Shown one piece after another: positions 11,620 to 22,339 of a DNA stretch of 64,000 nucleotides. Position numbers and translations under genes: made by a program. The notes beneath the pieces are model-generated. The model was not told where the DNA came from, searched no databases, and worked only from the letters and a program-made list of their open reading frames with translations. Source of the stretch: Macrocystis pyrifera (Eukaryota; Sar; Phaeophyceae; Laminariales; Laminariaceae); the NCBI GenBank assembly GCA_031763025.1, contig JASSKH010000019.1, forward strand, positions 5,786,336-5,850,335, in the 5' to 3' direction. Numbering within the stretch: the first letter of the stretch is position 1; each line of letters starts with the position of its first letter.

Positions 11620-11660
11620 TAATAACAATAATAACAACTAATAACAATAATAACATATAA
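11539..11660. repeat. AAT microsatellite
   Basis: AAT repeats with AAAT and AAC interruptions directly follow the right end of the MITE. Confidence 0.95.
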
Positions 11661-11809
11661 TACACTGGTAAAACACGTGTCACCGATCAGTTAATATATC
11701 CCTCGCCATACGTCCGAAAAACGAAAGAATTTATTTTGATGACCACAGAATGACAGGATACTCAACACGCACACCCAAACATTTTTGCCAAAAGGCGAAG
11801 GGTTCAGAC

Positions 11810-12250
11810 GTGGATACCCGGGTACCCGACATGAGCGGGTACGTATGAGCGGGTACGCGGGTATCCGATATCAGCACGTACATGTATCTGGGAACCGGGC
11901 ATGAAAGGGTATCCGAGTGGACGCGATATCAGCACGTACATGTTCCTGGGAACCGGGCATGAAAGGGTACCCGAGTGGACGGGGACCCGGACACCCCACA
12001 TATTGTCGTCCGGGGTTAGGTGTGTGTTCCGCGTGGATTCCGTGTTCGGTGTGCTACTTGATGGTTACCACGCCGGTGAGAATTTGTCGTTCCACCTGTC
12101 TCGTACCGCTTTTACACAGCTTTTTCATACAATTTCACCTGGTCAACAGCGCTGCTGTATGTTGTCCGGGTAGACGGGTCCCCGGGTGTCTGCACTATAC
12201 CCGGATTCGTGTGCCTGAAATAACGGGTACCCGGCGACGGGTACATACTA
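11810..12250. repeat. GGGTACCCG-rich repeat block
   Basis: Many copies of CGGGTAC/GGTACCCG occur. A duplication of about 59 bp has the marker ATATCAGCACGTACATGT at about 11869 and 11928. Both ends carry inverted GGGTACCCG motifs, so this may be a degraded element with subterminal repeats. No coding is seen. Confidence 0.6.
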
Positions 12251-13825
12251 TACTGAAAAAAAACGTTATAAACGTGCAAGTATGGCAAAAAAAGAAGGAA
12301 GTGTGGCAATTTTTTTCACAAATACTGCGGAAGACAAAAATATACCAGTCTGTAATAACATATATATACAATGTTGTACTCTATTCCTACTGCTGCTGCT
12401 GCCTGCTGCTGCTGCTGCCTGTTGTGTAGCTAGCTGGTACCATCACGAGACATTGATTTATACAGCAGCAGCAAGTACAAAATGAATACATACCTCATCT
12501 TTACACCGCCAACTACCAAGTACGAGGCACCATAGATATACTTATAGATATCTCAACCTCTGAGCCTGCTCGGTTGGTACATCCCTGGCCTCTCAGAGCT
12601 CCCACTTGGGAATCGCCTCCGTTTATTACTTGCCGGACCGTTCCAGCGAGTATTTGTTTTCTCCATTTCTCGTCGTACTACTTTCGGTTATTCTCTCCTT
12701 TTTTCTTCTTTAATTTCGTGTGCGTGCGTGTACTCCGAGCACGGTTGCGCGGGCGAACCCGGCACCGTCGCCGGTGTCAGCGGATGCTGGCGAGTAGAGG
12801 GGGAGTTGTAAGGAGCGCGGTCGCTGCTTTCGTGCCTAGGCGTCGCGTGTGCCTCGAGACACCAGGGACGCATCAATAGGCTCTGTCTGGCCTCCATTTG
12901 TGATTTTGGATAGAGTACATACGAGTATTTAAGGTGCGTTCGGGATTGTAATATAATATTCAAGCGGTGCTTATTTTTGCGACCGGGCTCAGAGTCACAA
13001 GAGGGAGGTACCCCGAATGAGCACCAACATTTGTCGAGCTTGCGTCGAGGTCCACGGTGAGCACCGGGCTTCACGCGAGGCGGGCGACGGGGCTCACTGT
13101 GGAAGAGAGGGAGGGAAGCTTTACCCGGACTGAATCGGTGGCGAGATGGTCGCGAGAGGGGCGGGCGGCGTACGAGGCTGAGAGAGAATCTCTGCTGTAA
13201 GATTTTTTCTTTTTTCATTTTTTTCTTTTTGTGACTGGTGTAAGGTGTTCCACTCAAGCAGTAAGTTATTACACGAAAGGGGACGGGGACTTTATTTTCT
13301 TTTAGAAATTGTCGGTTTCATTTTCATTGTTTTTGCTGTGTTGCTGTGCCGTTCTGTGCTTTGTCTTTCGTACATACGACGAGTACACAGACACAGAGCA
13401 TTTCGAAAAAGAAGAAAATAAGTACCCTACCTGGGGTATGTACGTATCTACGACGTGCGAGCGAGCGTAGCGCAAAACCGCCCGCGACGCGAAGCATATG
13501 TGGCGTCCGAGCTGTTTTCTCCTGAAGCACGGCGGCGGGACTCTTGGCATTATCAAGTCGCCACAGTTTGCAGCTAACTACAGGGGCCATAAAAAAAACA
13601 ATATTCAATCATGGACCTCTGTCCGCTTCGCATAATTTGATGTTTCCTTCCTGAGCGAGCGTAGCGGGCGGCGTAGGCCGCCCGCGGAGCGAAGTGCCTT
13701 GTATGTATTATGGGTGTGTGCCTGGCATGTATGTCTTGCGAGGTACTACAACAACAGCACAAGAGACAGTATGTATTATTACGAGGTATAACGTAAAACA
13801 GCACAAGAAACAACAGCCGTCGACG
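12251..13825. other. Unassigned
   Basis: No convincing gene. There is a CTG/CTGCTGC microsatellite at 12390-12420. Two similar imperfect hairpins contain GAGCGAGCGTAGCG...CCGCCCGCG...GCGAAG at about 13460-13495 and 13655-13695. ORFs on both strands show no family motif. Confidence 0.4.
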
Positions 13826-13833
13826 CAAAGTTC
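13826..13833. repeat. 8-bp target site duplication (left)
   Basis: CAAAGTTC is repeated exactly at 15756-15763 on the other side of the element. Confidence 0.85.
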
Positions 13834-15755
13834 CACACCTCGGATAACGTAACACCTAACGTTTTATGTATGTTAGGTGTCAGCGAAAAAAAAACACGTA
13901 ACAATACGTTACTACGTACGTTAACTACTTTCTGGATTTTGTGATAACATAGTGTTAGTGTGTTATGATGTTGGCGGACGATCGCGTAACATTTTGTTAG
14001 AGTGTTACCTTGATCTCGTACTGACCGCAGTATATGTGTTACGGTGTTAGGGTTCTCAGCCCATAGCGAGTAACACTATGTTAGCGTGTTAGCGGAATTC
14101 CTGGTGGCTATCGTAACACACGTTAAAGGGGGATAACGTACATGGTCACTTAAACGATAACATTATGTTACCGTGTTAGCGACATCGGCCCGTAGCGAGT
14201 AACGTTATGTTAGTGTGTCAGCGGGATTTTTCGTGCTACCGTAACGCCCTTTCGACGGATAACGTACACGGCCATATAAACGCGTACATAACACTATGTT
14301 AGTGTGTTAGTGAAATTCCTAGGGGCTATCGTAACACACGTTAGAGAGATGGCGTGTATGGTCAATACGTTAACATTATGTTACTGTATCAGCCGCAGCA
14401 GCAGTCCGTTTCGAGTGACGTTATGTGAGGGTATTATTACGGAGTCTTGCTACCATAACAACATAACATACGTCAAACGGATAACGTATATGATCGATAA
14501 AACACTATTAATAGCATTATGCTAGTGTTGTTAACTCGTATGCAATATATGTAGTGACACAAGTTAGTAGATAACGTACACCCCCAATCTAAAGTCAACA
14601 ATATGTTACTGCCGTGTTGCCTCGTACGTGCCAGTGTGCAGATTACGTCATAGATGGAGAACGTAATGTGTTATAGATGGATAACGTACTGGCGGGGTTT
14701 CCACAAAGAAAAATGAGGCGTTTTTTTTTTGCGGGGATCCCTCCTAAATATCCCCTGTTTTGGGGTTTTAAAATATGGAGGCGTTTTTTTACCGGAGATA
14801 CCATGCTATCCTCCCCTCCGGGGATATTTTTGTAGATATCCCCTCTTGGGATATCGGCGAAATTGGATAACACGGCTACGCTATGTTACTCCCACACGCC
14901 CGCTTTACCACTAACACAGGTAACACATGTTATATCTCGGGAAGATCCAAAGGGTAACGTAGTAACATTACGTTAGAACGACTTCGGCCCCAACGGTAAC
15001 TCAGTAACATAAAGTTAGACCCGGATTGGATTTTATGGTAACACGGTAACGGAATGTTACCATCAGATCTTTACTGACGGTAACACCGTAACATAATGTT
15101 ACAGGGACTTCCGCATTTAGGCTAACATCCTAACATAATGTTACGTATGGGCCGGCTAAGACTGTAACGTATCTAACGTACGTTAAGTGTTACGTTATCC
15201 GACCCTAAGGCAATCAGATGGGGGGTCCGGATAACGTAGTGTTAGTAGTGCTGGTCGTTGCATTATGTTACGTTAGTGTGTTATCTGTAACACAATGTTA
15301 TGTGTTAGTTAGTAGTGCTGGCGAACATGGTAACGTTATGTTAGGGTGTTATGCAAAACACTCCTCCCAAGGGTAACATAATGTTATTGTGTTACGTCTA
15401 ACGCTGCGTCGACAATAACATTATGTTATCGTGTTAGTAAATATGCGGATATCGATATGAGAATGTTAGAGTGATAACGTACGTGTTTGGTCAAAGCCTA
15501 ACACTGTGTTACGGTGTTAGTTCAAGGACTGATCACGGCATAACATAATGTTACTGTACCAGAGCTGGACGAGACCAAGCAGCAATATAACGTTAAGGCT
15601 CGTGCACGTTCGTGGGCTTCCAGTTAACACTGTGTTACTGCGTTACCGTGATCGCTCCTCTAGTGCTAACACTATGTTAGTACGTTACCACGTTCCTGTG
15701 TTAGGCCCCATAACGTAGATAAGTGTTATCCGAGTGTTACGTTATCCGAGGTGTG
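13834..15755. mobile_element. hAT-like non-autonomous element with phased palindrome array
   Basis: The element is 1,922 bp. The ends are inverted copies starting CACACCTCGGATAACGTAAC, and it is flanked by an exact 8-bp duplication. An 8-bp duplication suits hAT (or P-type) transposition. The interior holds no ORF with family motifs but is filled with variants of TAACATWATGTTA, a 13-bp palindrome, usually followed by GTGTTA. Clear copies start at 13945, 13987, 14071, 14158, 14200, 14289, 14371, 14963, 15005, 15047, 15089, 15131, 15288, 15331, 15374, 15416, 15499, 15541, 15625 and 15667, mostly 42-43 bp apart or twice that. A T/G-rich segment at about 14690-14868 interrupts the array and looks like a later insertion. 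Confidence 0.88.
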
Positions 15756-15763
15756 CAAAGTTC
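15756..15763. repeat. 8-bp target site duplication (right)
   Basis: CAAAGTTC matches 13826-13833. The pre-insertion site would have read GACGCAAAGTTCTGC. Confidence 0.85.
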
Positions 15764-17231
15764 TGCATTTCAGAGTCTCATTTCACGCACCACAGACCAG
15801 GTACAAATATGCGTACGAGATACCACATGCAAATGTACCTGTCTGTGTGGTGTGGTATTCCGAAGTACAACACATCGATAGATATGAAAGACGACGACAG
15901 CCGTCGACGCAAAGTCGAAAACGAACACACACCACGCTCTCCGTGCGAGTACAATAAACATTTATTTTCGTGTGTCGTTGGTTGACTGCACGCACACACT
16001 AAGGGCCTTCGCTTGGACACGTACAGTAGAAAAAGAGGACCTCTACACTAAGGACAGCCAGCGGGCTCAGTGGTAGCCGTGGTTCGAAGGAGAGCGATAG
16101 AGCTCGAGCGATAACAGCGTAGTTGTCCGAGCAGTTAGTTGTCCACTGGTTACCCAGCCTATAGCAAGCCACAATGGACCGGAATAATAACAGCGTTTTG
16201 ATAATACTGATCGCCTGTGTACCTCCCTCGGCCTCCCGACTGCTATGCCGGAGCGATGCCGAAGCTATCCACTGCACGGTATGTGTTGCCTGCTTACACG
16301 AAAAGGGGGGGTAGAGACGTAGATTGACGATACCTACGAGGCCAGGTAACCAGCAGCTAGCAGCGCTGTACAACACGCTGCAACTGGCAGTCCGCATGAG
16401 TACCAATTGGTTCGGAATGTAAAACAAGAGCCAATCAGCTAGAAGAACCTCTCTAGAGAGAACCGCAAGTGTCTCAAATCCTGGAAGCCTACCTGCCAAA
16501 CACGAGTCGCAAGAGGTCCCCTAGCAATCTGGGAGAAGGAATCTTTAGGTTGGTAGGCTGTTCAGGTATTTTGGTTCCTGTTGGGATCAATGTACGGGCG
16601 AAAACCCTACCCAACCCCTGACTTTAACCCTAACCCTAACCCCAACCCTGACCCCAAACCGAAGAAAATATATCACAGGTGCGTGTTTATTTGTCTTCTT
16701 GTTCTTTGTTCTTTCCACCCGTCGACATCCAGCACAACAACCAGTCAGTGTCCGTGCCGATTCTTGAATTCCCGGGAGATACGATACGAATACAAGAAGT
16801 AATAAGTTCTGTGGTCACACAGCAGTACATATTTTTCGTCTTCAAATTATTTTGCCGGATTTCGAGGTGGAAATACCAGGATACACACGACAAAATCCAG
16901 TACCTGGTATTTGTTACAGGTGTGTCCGTACTGCTGGGCTGTCTGTGTTTTTCAAGAGCAGGATATGATCAGATGATGCCAAGAATATTTGCGGTTATGA
17001 GATTCACCAACGATGGCGTATAGGTACTGTATAGGTGCAGCATGCAGCAACAGTAGTAGATGTTCGTTTGTGTTGGTTCAGCACAAATGTTTTTTGCATG
17101 ATGCATCGCAGATATGACGACTGCAGGTGTTGCTGAGCTCGCGCCTCATTACCACCAATTACTAGTAATAGTACATTCGCCCACACCTTGCTTTTCTGAG
17201 CGTATACGTAGTATGATATATTGTAATATAA
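15764..17231. other. Unassigned; short telomere-like tract
   Basis: No gene is recognised. At 16620-16652 the sequence has degenerate CCCTAA/CCCCAA/CCCTGA repeats resembling a short interstitial telomeric tract. The segment CAGCCGTCGACGCAAAGT at about 15897 repeats the left flank of the preceding element (13814-13831). Confidence 0.4.
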
Positions 17232-17234
17232 TAA

Positions 17235-18033
17235 GGGCCGTTCCTAACGAACCGAAAAAAAAATTACGATTCGTGATTTTTAGGCATGCCAAAAGATCAC
17301 GATCCGTGACATTTCAGTTCTAACGAAAAAAGCGAAAAAAAAAAAACGTCGCGTTTCGTGATATTTTCAAATAGTTAAGAGTTCTGATATTTCAAACCCA
17401 ACGTTTTTTGGGGGTGTGGAGCAAACTCTCGAGAGTGGGGCACGGCCAGGCCGGGCTGGGCCGTCCGCACTTGGCCCAGCCCGTGACATATTCGAATCGC
17501 GGGCCGAAGCCTGACCCAGCCTGCGAGATTCCAACTTCACCGGCCGTCGGCCAAGCTCGTTTCGCGAGATTCCATCTCGCAGGCCGTCTGCCCAGCCTGG
17601 CCTGTGACATCCCCAGGTCATTTTCGCGTTTACCTTCCAGCAGTGGCTCCTCCTCCTGGAAATCTCGAGGCCACAACCTCTTCGTTAGCCCGCGCCCAGC
17701 GGTGTCTTTGGGTAGCCGCCCGTTGTCCACAAGCGGCGTACGAAGCAGAGTCTGCCATGCCCCTATGCCGACCATCGGGCACCGTTGGTGCACGTGGGTT
17801 GCGTAGTGCCTTGATCAGGCGTATTTTGAGACACGACAAATGTCACGAATCGTGATTTTGTTTTTTTTAGGGAAAAGCTAGAAAAATTGGCGTCATGAAT
17901 CGTGATTTTTTTTTTTGTTGTGATTCACGACAAAAAAATCACGATTTTTTTTGTTGTGATTCACGACAAAAAAATCACGATTCACGACAAAAGTGTCACG
18001 AATCGTGATTTTTTTGTTCGTTAGGAGTGGCCC
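17235..18033. mobile_element. PIF/Harbinger-type non-autonomous element
   Basis: The ends are inverted: GGGCCGTTCCTAACGAAC on the left, and on the right the complement GGGCCACTCCTAACGAAC. A TAA duplication flanks both ends (17232-17234 and 18034-18036). GGGCC ends and a 3-bp TAA duplication are diagnostic of PIF/Harbinger. Both subterminal regions carry repeated inverted ATCACGATTCGTGA-type motifs (17260-17360 and 17838-18015). The GC-rich middle (17430-17800) has internal repeats such as GCCCAGCC...GTGACAT. No transposase frame is present. Confidence 0.85.
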
Positions 18034-18083
18034 TAAGTTGTGTATGTTTATTTTCCACTTCTGTCTTTTTTTGTAACGACCAG

Positions 18084-18351
18084 TGTTCGTAGAGTCCAAG
18101 CCTGGATGCCCTGACCACCACGTGGTCTGATGAGTTTCTTTATAGTCGTTGTATTAGAGGACAGAGGAGGGGAGAGAGAGCGGAGCCTAGCTCGTAGCTC
18201 GGAGCATAGAACGGAGCAGAGAACGGAGCAGAGAACGGAGTGCTCAAACTCTCCTCGTGAACACACGGCATAGTTCATAATAACGCCTGCGAAGATATAC
18301 GCAACCCTCTACAACTTGTAACCGTCGCTGCTGGAACGATCCAAACGAACA
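18084..18351 (-). repeat. 3' LTR of the copia element
   Basis: It is 268 bp and bounded by TGTTCG...CGAACA. It contains three GAACGGAGCAGA-type short repeats at about 18210-18240. Confidence 0.9.
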
Positions 18352-18656
18352 CCCTCCCTGGCTCTTCACAGCAATGACGAGACCGAAAAGACATTCAAGA
18401 CTTGCTAGGACCTAAGAACAGCCAACGACAGTCCCGCAGGAGGAAACCCGGCCGCCGGGTCAAAACCCCCTGTATAACACATACACTCCAAACCATTGCA
18501 CGTGAAACAACGGCCGCATTCCAAACGATGACCATGGCCAGAAAATAAAATTCCAAGCGGTGCCCTACTCCCCCATGCCCCTCAAAGTAGCGCAGGGTTG
18601 GCGACCTGACAACTTATTCCTCGTATCACTCAAACGTGGTACTTATCGAATAATGC

Positions 18657-19451
18657 TCATACCCCTCGCTCATCCTCCAAAGGCAGATTCAACAAGAACC
18701 TACGATGAGACTTAAAAGGGGTCGCAGCAAGGGATTTCGTCAAAATATCCGCGTGCTGCTCTTCCGAAGCTACGAACTGAATATCGATCTTCTTAGCACG
18801 AAGTAGCTCTCTGACAAAATGAAAACGCACGTCGATATGCTTACTCCGAGCAGAACTAAGAGGGTTCTCAGCCAACGCTATGGCCCCCTGGTTATCCTCG
18901 AAAACCCGGACACATGATCCGCTTAGCTCTGGACAGATAAACGACAACACCGCGCCCGTAAACAAAGCTTCCTTCACCACTTCACCCAGGGCGACATACT
19001 CTGCTTCTGCTGTCGACAACGTAACACACCTCTGCGTGCTACTTGCCCAAGTGACGGCCGCACCCCCTAGAGTAATTACCGTCCCCGATACCGAGCGCCT
19101 ATCCTTCGACTTATCCGCATAATCAGCATCACTATACGCAGTCAAATCCAAACCCGAGCCCCGTACAAAACTCAATCCCATAAACCTGGTCCCGTGGAGG
19201 TAAGCCATAATCTTCAAAACTGCCTTCCAGTGGCTCTCCGTTGGGTTGTGGGAGTGGCGCGCCACAGCACGCACAGCGTTCGAGATGGCCGGCCTCGTCA
19301 TGGTCGACAGCCACATCAAGCTGCCCACAGCCTCCCTGTACGGCCAGCCTCCTCCAAGTTGAGTTAACACCAAAACGATTTTGCATGCTCTCAATGAACG
19401 CCTTCTGCGTAATCTCCAATGTCCCCAGTTCCCCGTCGCGTTTGAAAGCAC
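18657..19451 (-). pseudogene. Copia RT end and RNase H
   Basis: The frame holds the copia signature YREAVGSLMWLS near residue 38, then RNase H with YSDADYADKSKDRRS (Asp108), STAEAEYVAL (Glu149), FEDNQGAIALAENP (Asp186) and the closing SKHIDVRFHFVRE...HADILTKSLA block. RNase H removes the RNA strand during reverse transcription. The first 30 residues are out of frame: a one-base shift near 19365 separates this frame from the RT frame upstream. The downstream end, near DILTKSLAATPF, looks complete. Confidence 0.93.
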
Positions 19452-19640
19452 AATCAGTGTACCAAGTCAGTTCGCCGAGGTTATTCGTGGGAAATTTCAT
19501 AGCTAGCACGGCATGGAAATCTCTGCATGTCTCATCCGGTCCTGCGATCACGATGTCATCTACATGAACGGCCATGATCAGTTCTCTACCTTGCCATTCA
19601 CAACCATGCGAAACACACACGGGTCAGACCTACACTGCTA
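19368..19640 (-). pseudogene. Copia reverse transcriptase fragment
   Basis: Part of the RT palm remains. AVHVDDIVIAGP carries the catalytic Asp-Asp pair, followed by FPTNNLGELTWY and ITQKAFIESMQNRFG. Just upstream, DPCVFRMVVNGKVE is in another frame, so a second frameshift lies near 19575. Fingers and the first catalytic Asp are missing. It runs into the RNase H frame after another shift. The enzyme is not functional. Confidence 0.9.
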
Positions 19641-20029
19641 CGGACTGTGGGGGCGGTTCTACGTCTTCCGGGAAACCACTCGGCATGCACACGCTCAACT
19701 CCCCTTTGTTCTCCACAGCAGGTCCTCCGGCCATCAAAGCCACTGCGTCCTCCGTCGTCCAGGACGTACGGTCCAGCACACTCCCAGGCTTCGTCCACGA
19801 CTCGTACGCTCCCGCAAGCAGCGCGTCTGCTGCTCCTTCATCCACCATTTCCTTGTGCACGGCAGGTTCACCCTCCAGGCGTTGGCTCTGACCTCGGGTC
19901 CGGCCCCGTACTGTCGGGAGGAGCCGGCCCCAGCTGCTGAGCTCGTGTGCGGTCCTCCCCGACAGGACCGCGGGGGGATCCTCACCGTTCCTTTGGACGG
20001 TGTCGGAGGCTGATGCTGCGCCCGGGTCG

Positions 20030-20395
20030 TTTCCGGCCCTCCCTGTTGGGACCGAGGAGGCGTCCACGGCGCCCCCTTGAGACGAACCTATCGTCTCGGC
20101 TGTTTCGGCCCTTCCTGCCGGGACCGAGGAGGCGTCCACGGCGCCCCCTTGAGACGAATCTATCGTCTCGGCTGTTTCGGCCCTCCCTAACGGGACCGAG
20201 GAGGCGTCCACGGCACCCCCTTGAGACTAATCCATCGTCTCGGGTGTTTCGGCCCTCCCTGCCGGGACCGAGGAGGCGTCCACGGCGCCCCCTTGAGACG
20301 AACGCATCGTCTCGGGTGTTTCGGCCCTCCCTGACGGGACCGAGGAGGCGTCCACGGCGCACCCTTGGGACGAACGCATCGTCTCGGGTGTTTTT
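20030..20395 (-). repeat. 72-bp tandem repeats in the gag-pol linker
   Basis: CGTCTCGG recurs at 20092, 20164, 20236, 20308 and 20380. On the minus strand each unit encodes 24 residues of the type DASSVPAGRAETPET. The reading frame is kept across units except for one stop at about 20227. Confidence 0.92.
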
Positions 20396-20443
20396 CGCCG
20401 CCGGCCTCGCCGGCGGCAGGTGCCTGCTTTGCGGTTCAAGGCG

Positions 20444-21598
20444 TCACACGCCCAGTGGGACGCTTCCGCCCACAACGACGTCGTGGCCGGGAGTTTCGCG
20501 CCAGGAAAAAAGCTCTTCTTTCGATGAGGGGCAGACATCAGCAGCGTGCCCCAGCCCGTTGCATCGACTGCATCGATCCGTGGACGTGGGACAGGCATCG
20601 GCAGAGTGCCCGCGTCGCTGGCATCGACTGCATAGCTTCGCCGTGCACTCGCTCCTCCAATGGCCCTTCTTGCCACACTTATGACACTTGCCCACTGGAG
20701 TACTTCCGCTGGCGGCTTTGGCGCTGCTGCCATTGCCACCAGCAGCCGCGGCCGAGCCACCACCGTCCTCGTTGGTGCCTCTACCGCGTCGTCCGTGACC
20801 CCGTCGTCCACCTTTTTTTTTGCCATTTCCTCCACCTTTCCCGCGACCACCGCTACCGCCGCCGCCGCCGGCGTACATGGCATGGCCTGCTTGGCCAGCG
20901 TTGGACCCCTTCTTCCTGTTTCCAGAAAGTCGGTAATGCCGTTCTCGAACAGCCTTGATGATGTCATCTCGGCCGATGCTGTCACGTGATGCCAGGTTCC
21001 GAGCCTCCAAATCGTATTCAGCGCCAGGGTATGCACCCCATCCTCCTGTCCTCCCATACTGGTCTGGATGACCCCTCGGTGGGCCAACCTCGACAGGCAA
21101 CGCAGTTCCTCCGCGTCCAGTTGTTCCCAATTCTGGCAAGGTGCCCTCACGCAAATTTGTCTCTTCTTGTTCTGCTGCAATATCCCTTGCCAGGCCTGCA
21201 GCAGCAGCAGGGATCTCTCTCACAGCATTGGGTACTGTCCTTTGTGGGCTCTTCCCTACAGCAGCGCTACCCCCGGCGCTGCCGGACTCCGATCGACCAA
21301 CGCCTGCTTCAACAGCAGCAGTAGTCTCTCGTACTTCAGCAGTGCGTACTGCCCCTCTTGGGCTTTCCCCTACAGCAGTGGTTCCTACCTCTGCTGGACT
21401 TTCTCCTACAGCAACGCTGCCTTCAGCGCTGCCTGGCTCCGATCGACCGTTGTTCCTCATGAACTCGGCCATCATTTCCCTCATGGCGTTCAGCATCGAC
21501 GCCTCCCTGTTCTCCATCGCCAGCTTGACCTCGCGTCGCAGCGTTTCAACGTCACTCCAAGAATCGTGCTCTTCTTGAGCCGATCCCTTCGAGAGCAT
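20444..21598 (-). CDS. Copia Gag with three zinc knuckles
   Basis: A 384-residue frame. The N-terminal part is a charged, repeat-like helix region with GESPAEVG-type repeats. A Gly-rich stretch follows, then three C-x2-C-x4-H-x4-C knuckles near the C-terminus (CHKCGKKGHWRSEC, CSRCQRRGHSADAC, CSRCNGLGHAADVC). Knuckles package the RNA. The usual copia gag N-terminal capsid motifs are not obvious, so the N-part may be rearranged. The frame ends at 20444, while the neighbouring frame carries on into the 72-bp repeats, so a frameshift lies near 20450-20530. Confidence 0.88.
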   Translation of the reverse strand: MLSKGSAQEEHDSWSDVETLRREVKLAMENREASMLNAMREMMAEFMRNNGRSEPGSAEGSVAVGESPAEVGTTAVGESPRGAVRTAEVRETTAAVEAGVGRSESGSAGGSAAVGKSPQRTVPNAVREIPAAAAGLARDIAAEQEETNLREGTLPELGTTGRGGTALPVEVGPPRGHPDQYGRTGGWGAYPGAEYDLEARNLASRDSIGRDDIIKAVRERHYRLSGNRKKGSNAGQAGHAMYAGGGGGSGGRGKGGGNGKKKGGRRGHGRRGRGTNEDGGGSAAAAGGNGSSAKAASGSTPVGKCHKCGKKGHWRSECTAKLCSRCQRRGHSADACPTSTDRCSRCNGLGHAADVCPSSKEELFSWRETPGHDVVVGGSVPLGV

Positions 21599-21641
21599 CG
21601 TGGGCTTCTTGTACCAGACCTCAAACGTTCAAGTACACTAG

Positions 21642-22262
21642 TGTTTTCATAGAGTCCAAGCCTGGATGCCCTGACCACTACGTGGTCGGATGAGTTTCTT
21701 TATAGTCGTTGTATTAGAGGACAGAGGAGGGGAGGGAGAGCGGAACCTAGCTCGTAGCTCGAAGCAGAGAACGGAGCAGAGAACGGAGCAGAGAACGGAG
21801 TGCTCAAACTCTCCTCGTGACAGTAGTGGACAAAACTTGATAGTAGATCTTCCTGGGGTAGCTAATTAGGCACTCTGATTAGCTAGGGGTATGTTCTACG
21901 CGGCTTAATCAACTTTCGAGTCTTTCCCAGCCCGAGCATCCCGAGTCATCATCTCGGGTCAACCTAGAGTCTTCCCAAGCTCAGCATCCACGCCGACCGA
22001 GCCAACCTAGAGTCTTAACAAGCACAGCATTCCAGCACTGACCACTGGCATAGGGTTCGGGTTCGGGTTCGGGTTCGGGTTCGGGTTCGGGTCGGAGGGT
22101 CGGCTTCAGGCGTCCAACACAAAACCCCCATAAAGATCTACTGTCAAGGTCTGTCCGCCCCTCCCTCGTGAACACACGGCATTATTCATAATAACGCGTG
22201 CGAAGATATACGCAACCCTCTACAACTTGTAACCGTCGCTGCTGGAACGATCCAAACGACCA
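21642..22262 (-). repeat. 5' LTR of the copia element, split by a MITE
   Basis: LTR sequence is at 21642-21820 and 22172-22262. Without the inserted MITE and one 8-bp duplication it is 270 bp and matches 18084-18351 with scattered differences. Confidence 0.9.
21821..22163. mobile_element. hAT-type MITE inside the copia LTR
   Basis: The element is 343 bp, flanked by an exact 8-bp duplication CCTCGTGA (21813-21820 and 22164-22171). The ends are imperfect inverted repeats of about 29 bp starting CAGTAGTGGACAAAAC, a hAT-like terminus. It carries a telomere-like GGGTTC tract (22055-22092) and CCTAGAGTCTT repeats. The intact LTR at 18084-18351 gives the empty site. Confidence 0.88.
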
Positions 22263-22339
22263 ACCAGTACATTCATCCACCTGGCTTTTCTGAACGTATA
22301 ATATGATATTGTAGTTACTTGTGTGTATTTACCCAAGGT

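Larger units (their letters stand above)
18084..22262 (-). mobile_element. Internally deleted Ty1/copia element
   Basis: The LTRs at 18084-18351 and 21642-22262 (the latter holding a MITE) are flanked by an exact 5-bp duplication ACCAG (18079-18083 and 22263-22267). The element reads on the minus strand. A purine tract, AGGGAGGG on the minus strand, touches the 3' LTR. Gag with zinc knuckles, a repeat-rich linker, the last part of RT and RNase H remain. Protease, integrase and most of RT are missing. Frameshifts inside RT make it dead. Confidence 0.92.

Noticed and set aside
13834-15755. CRISPR-like array of short palindromes with regular spacing
   Set aside because: The repeats are only 13 bp and diverged, and the whole is bounded by inverted ends and an 8-bp duplication in eukaryotic DNA.
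16057-16090. Second tRNA-like head (GGCTCAGTGGTAG...GGTTCGAA)
   Set aside because: The spacing between the A-box-like and B-box-like motifs is far too short and no tail or repeat copy is seen.
16620-16652. Chromosome end
   Set aside because: The telomere-like tract is short, degenerate and surrounded by ordinary sequence on both sides; it is interstitial.
19947-20684. 245-residue plus-strand ORF rich in RRPRRPLET
   Set aside because: It is antisense to the 72-bp repeats and Gag of the copia element.
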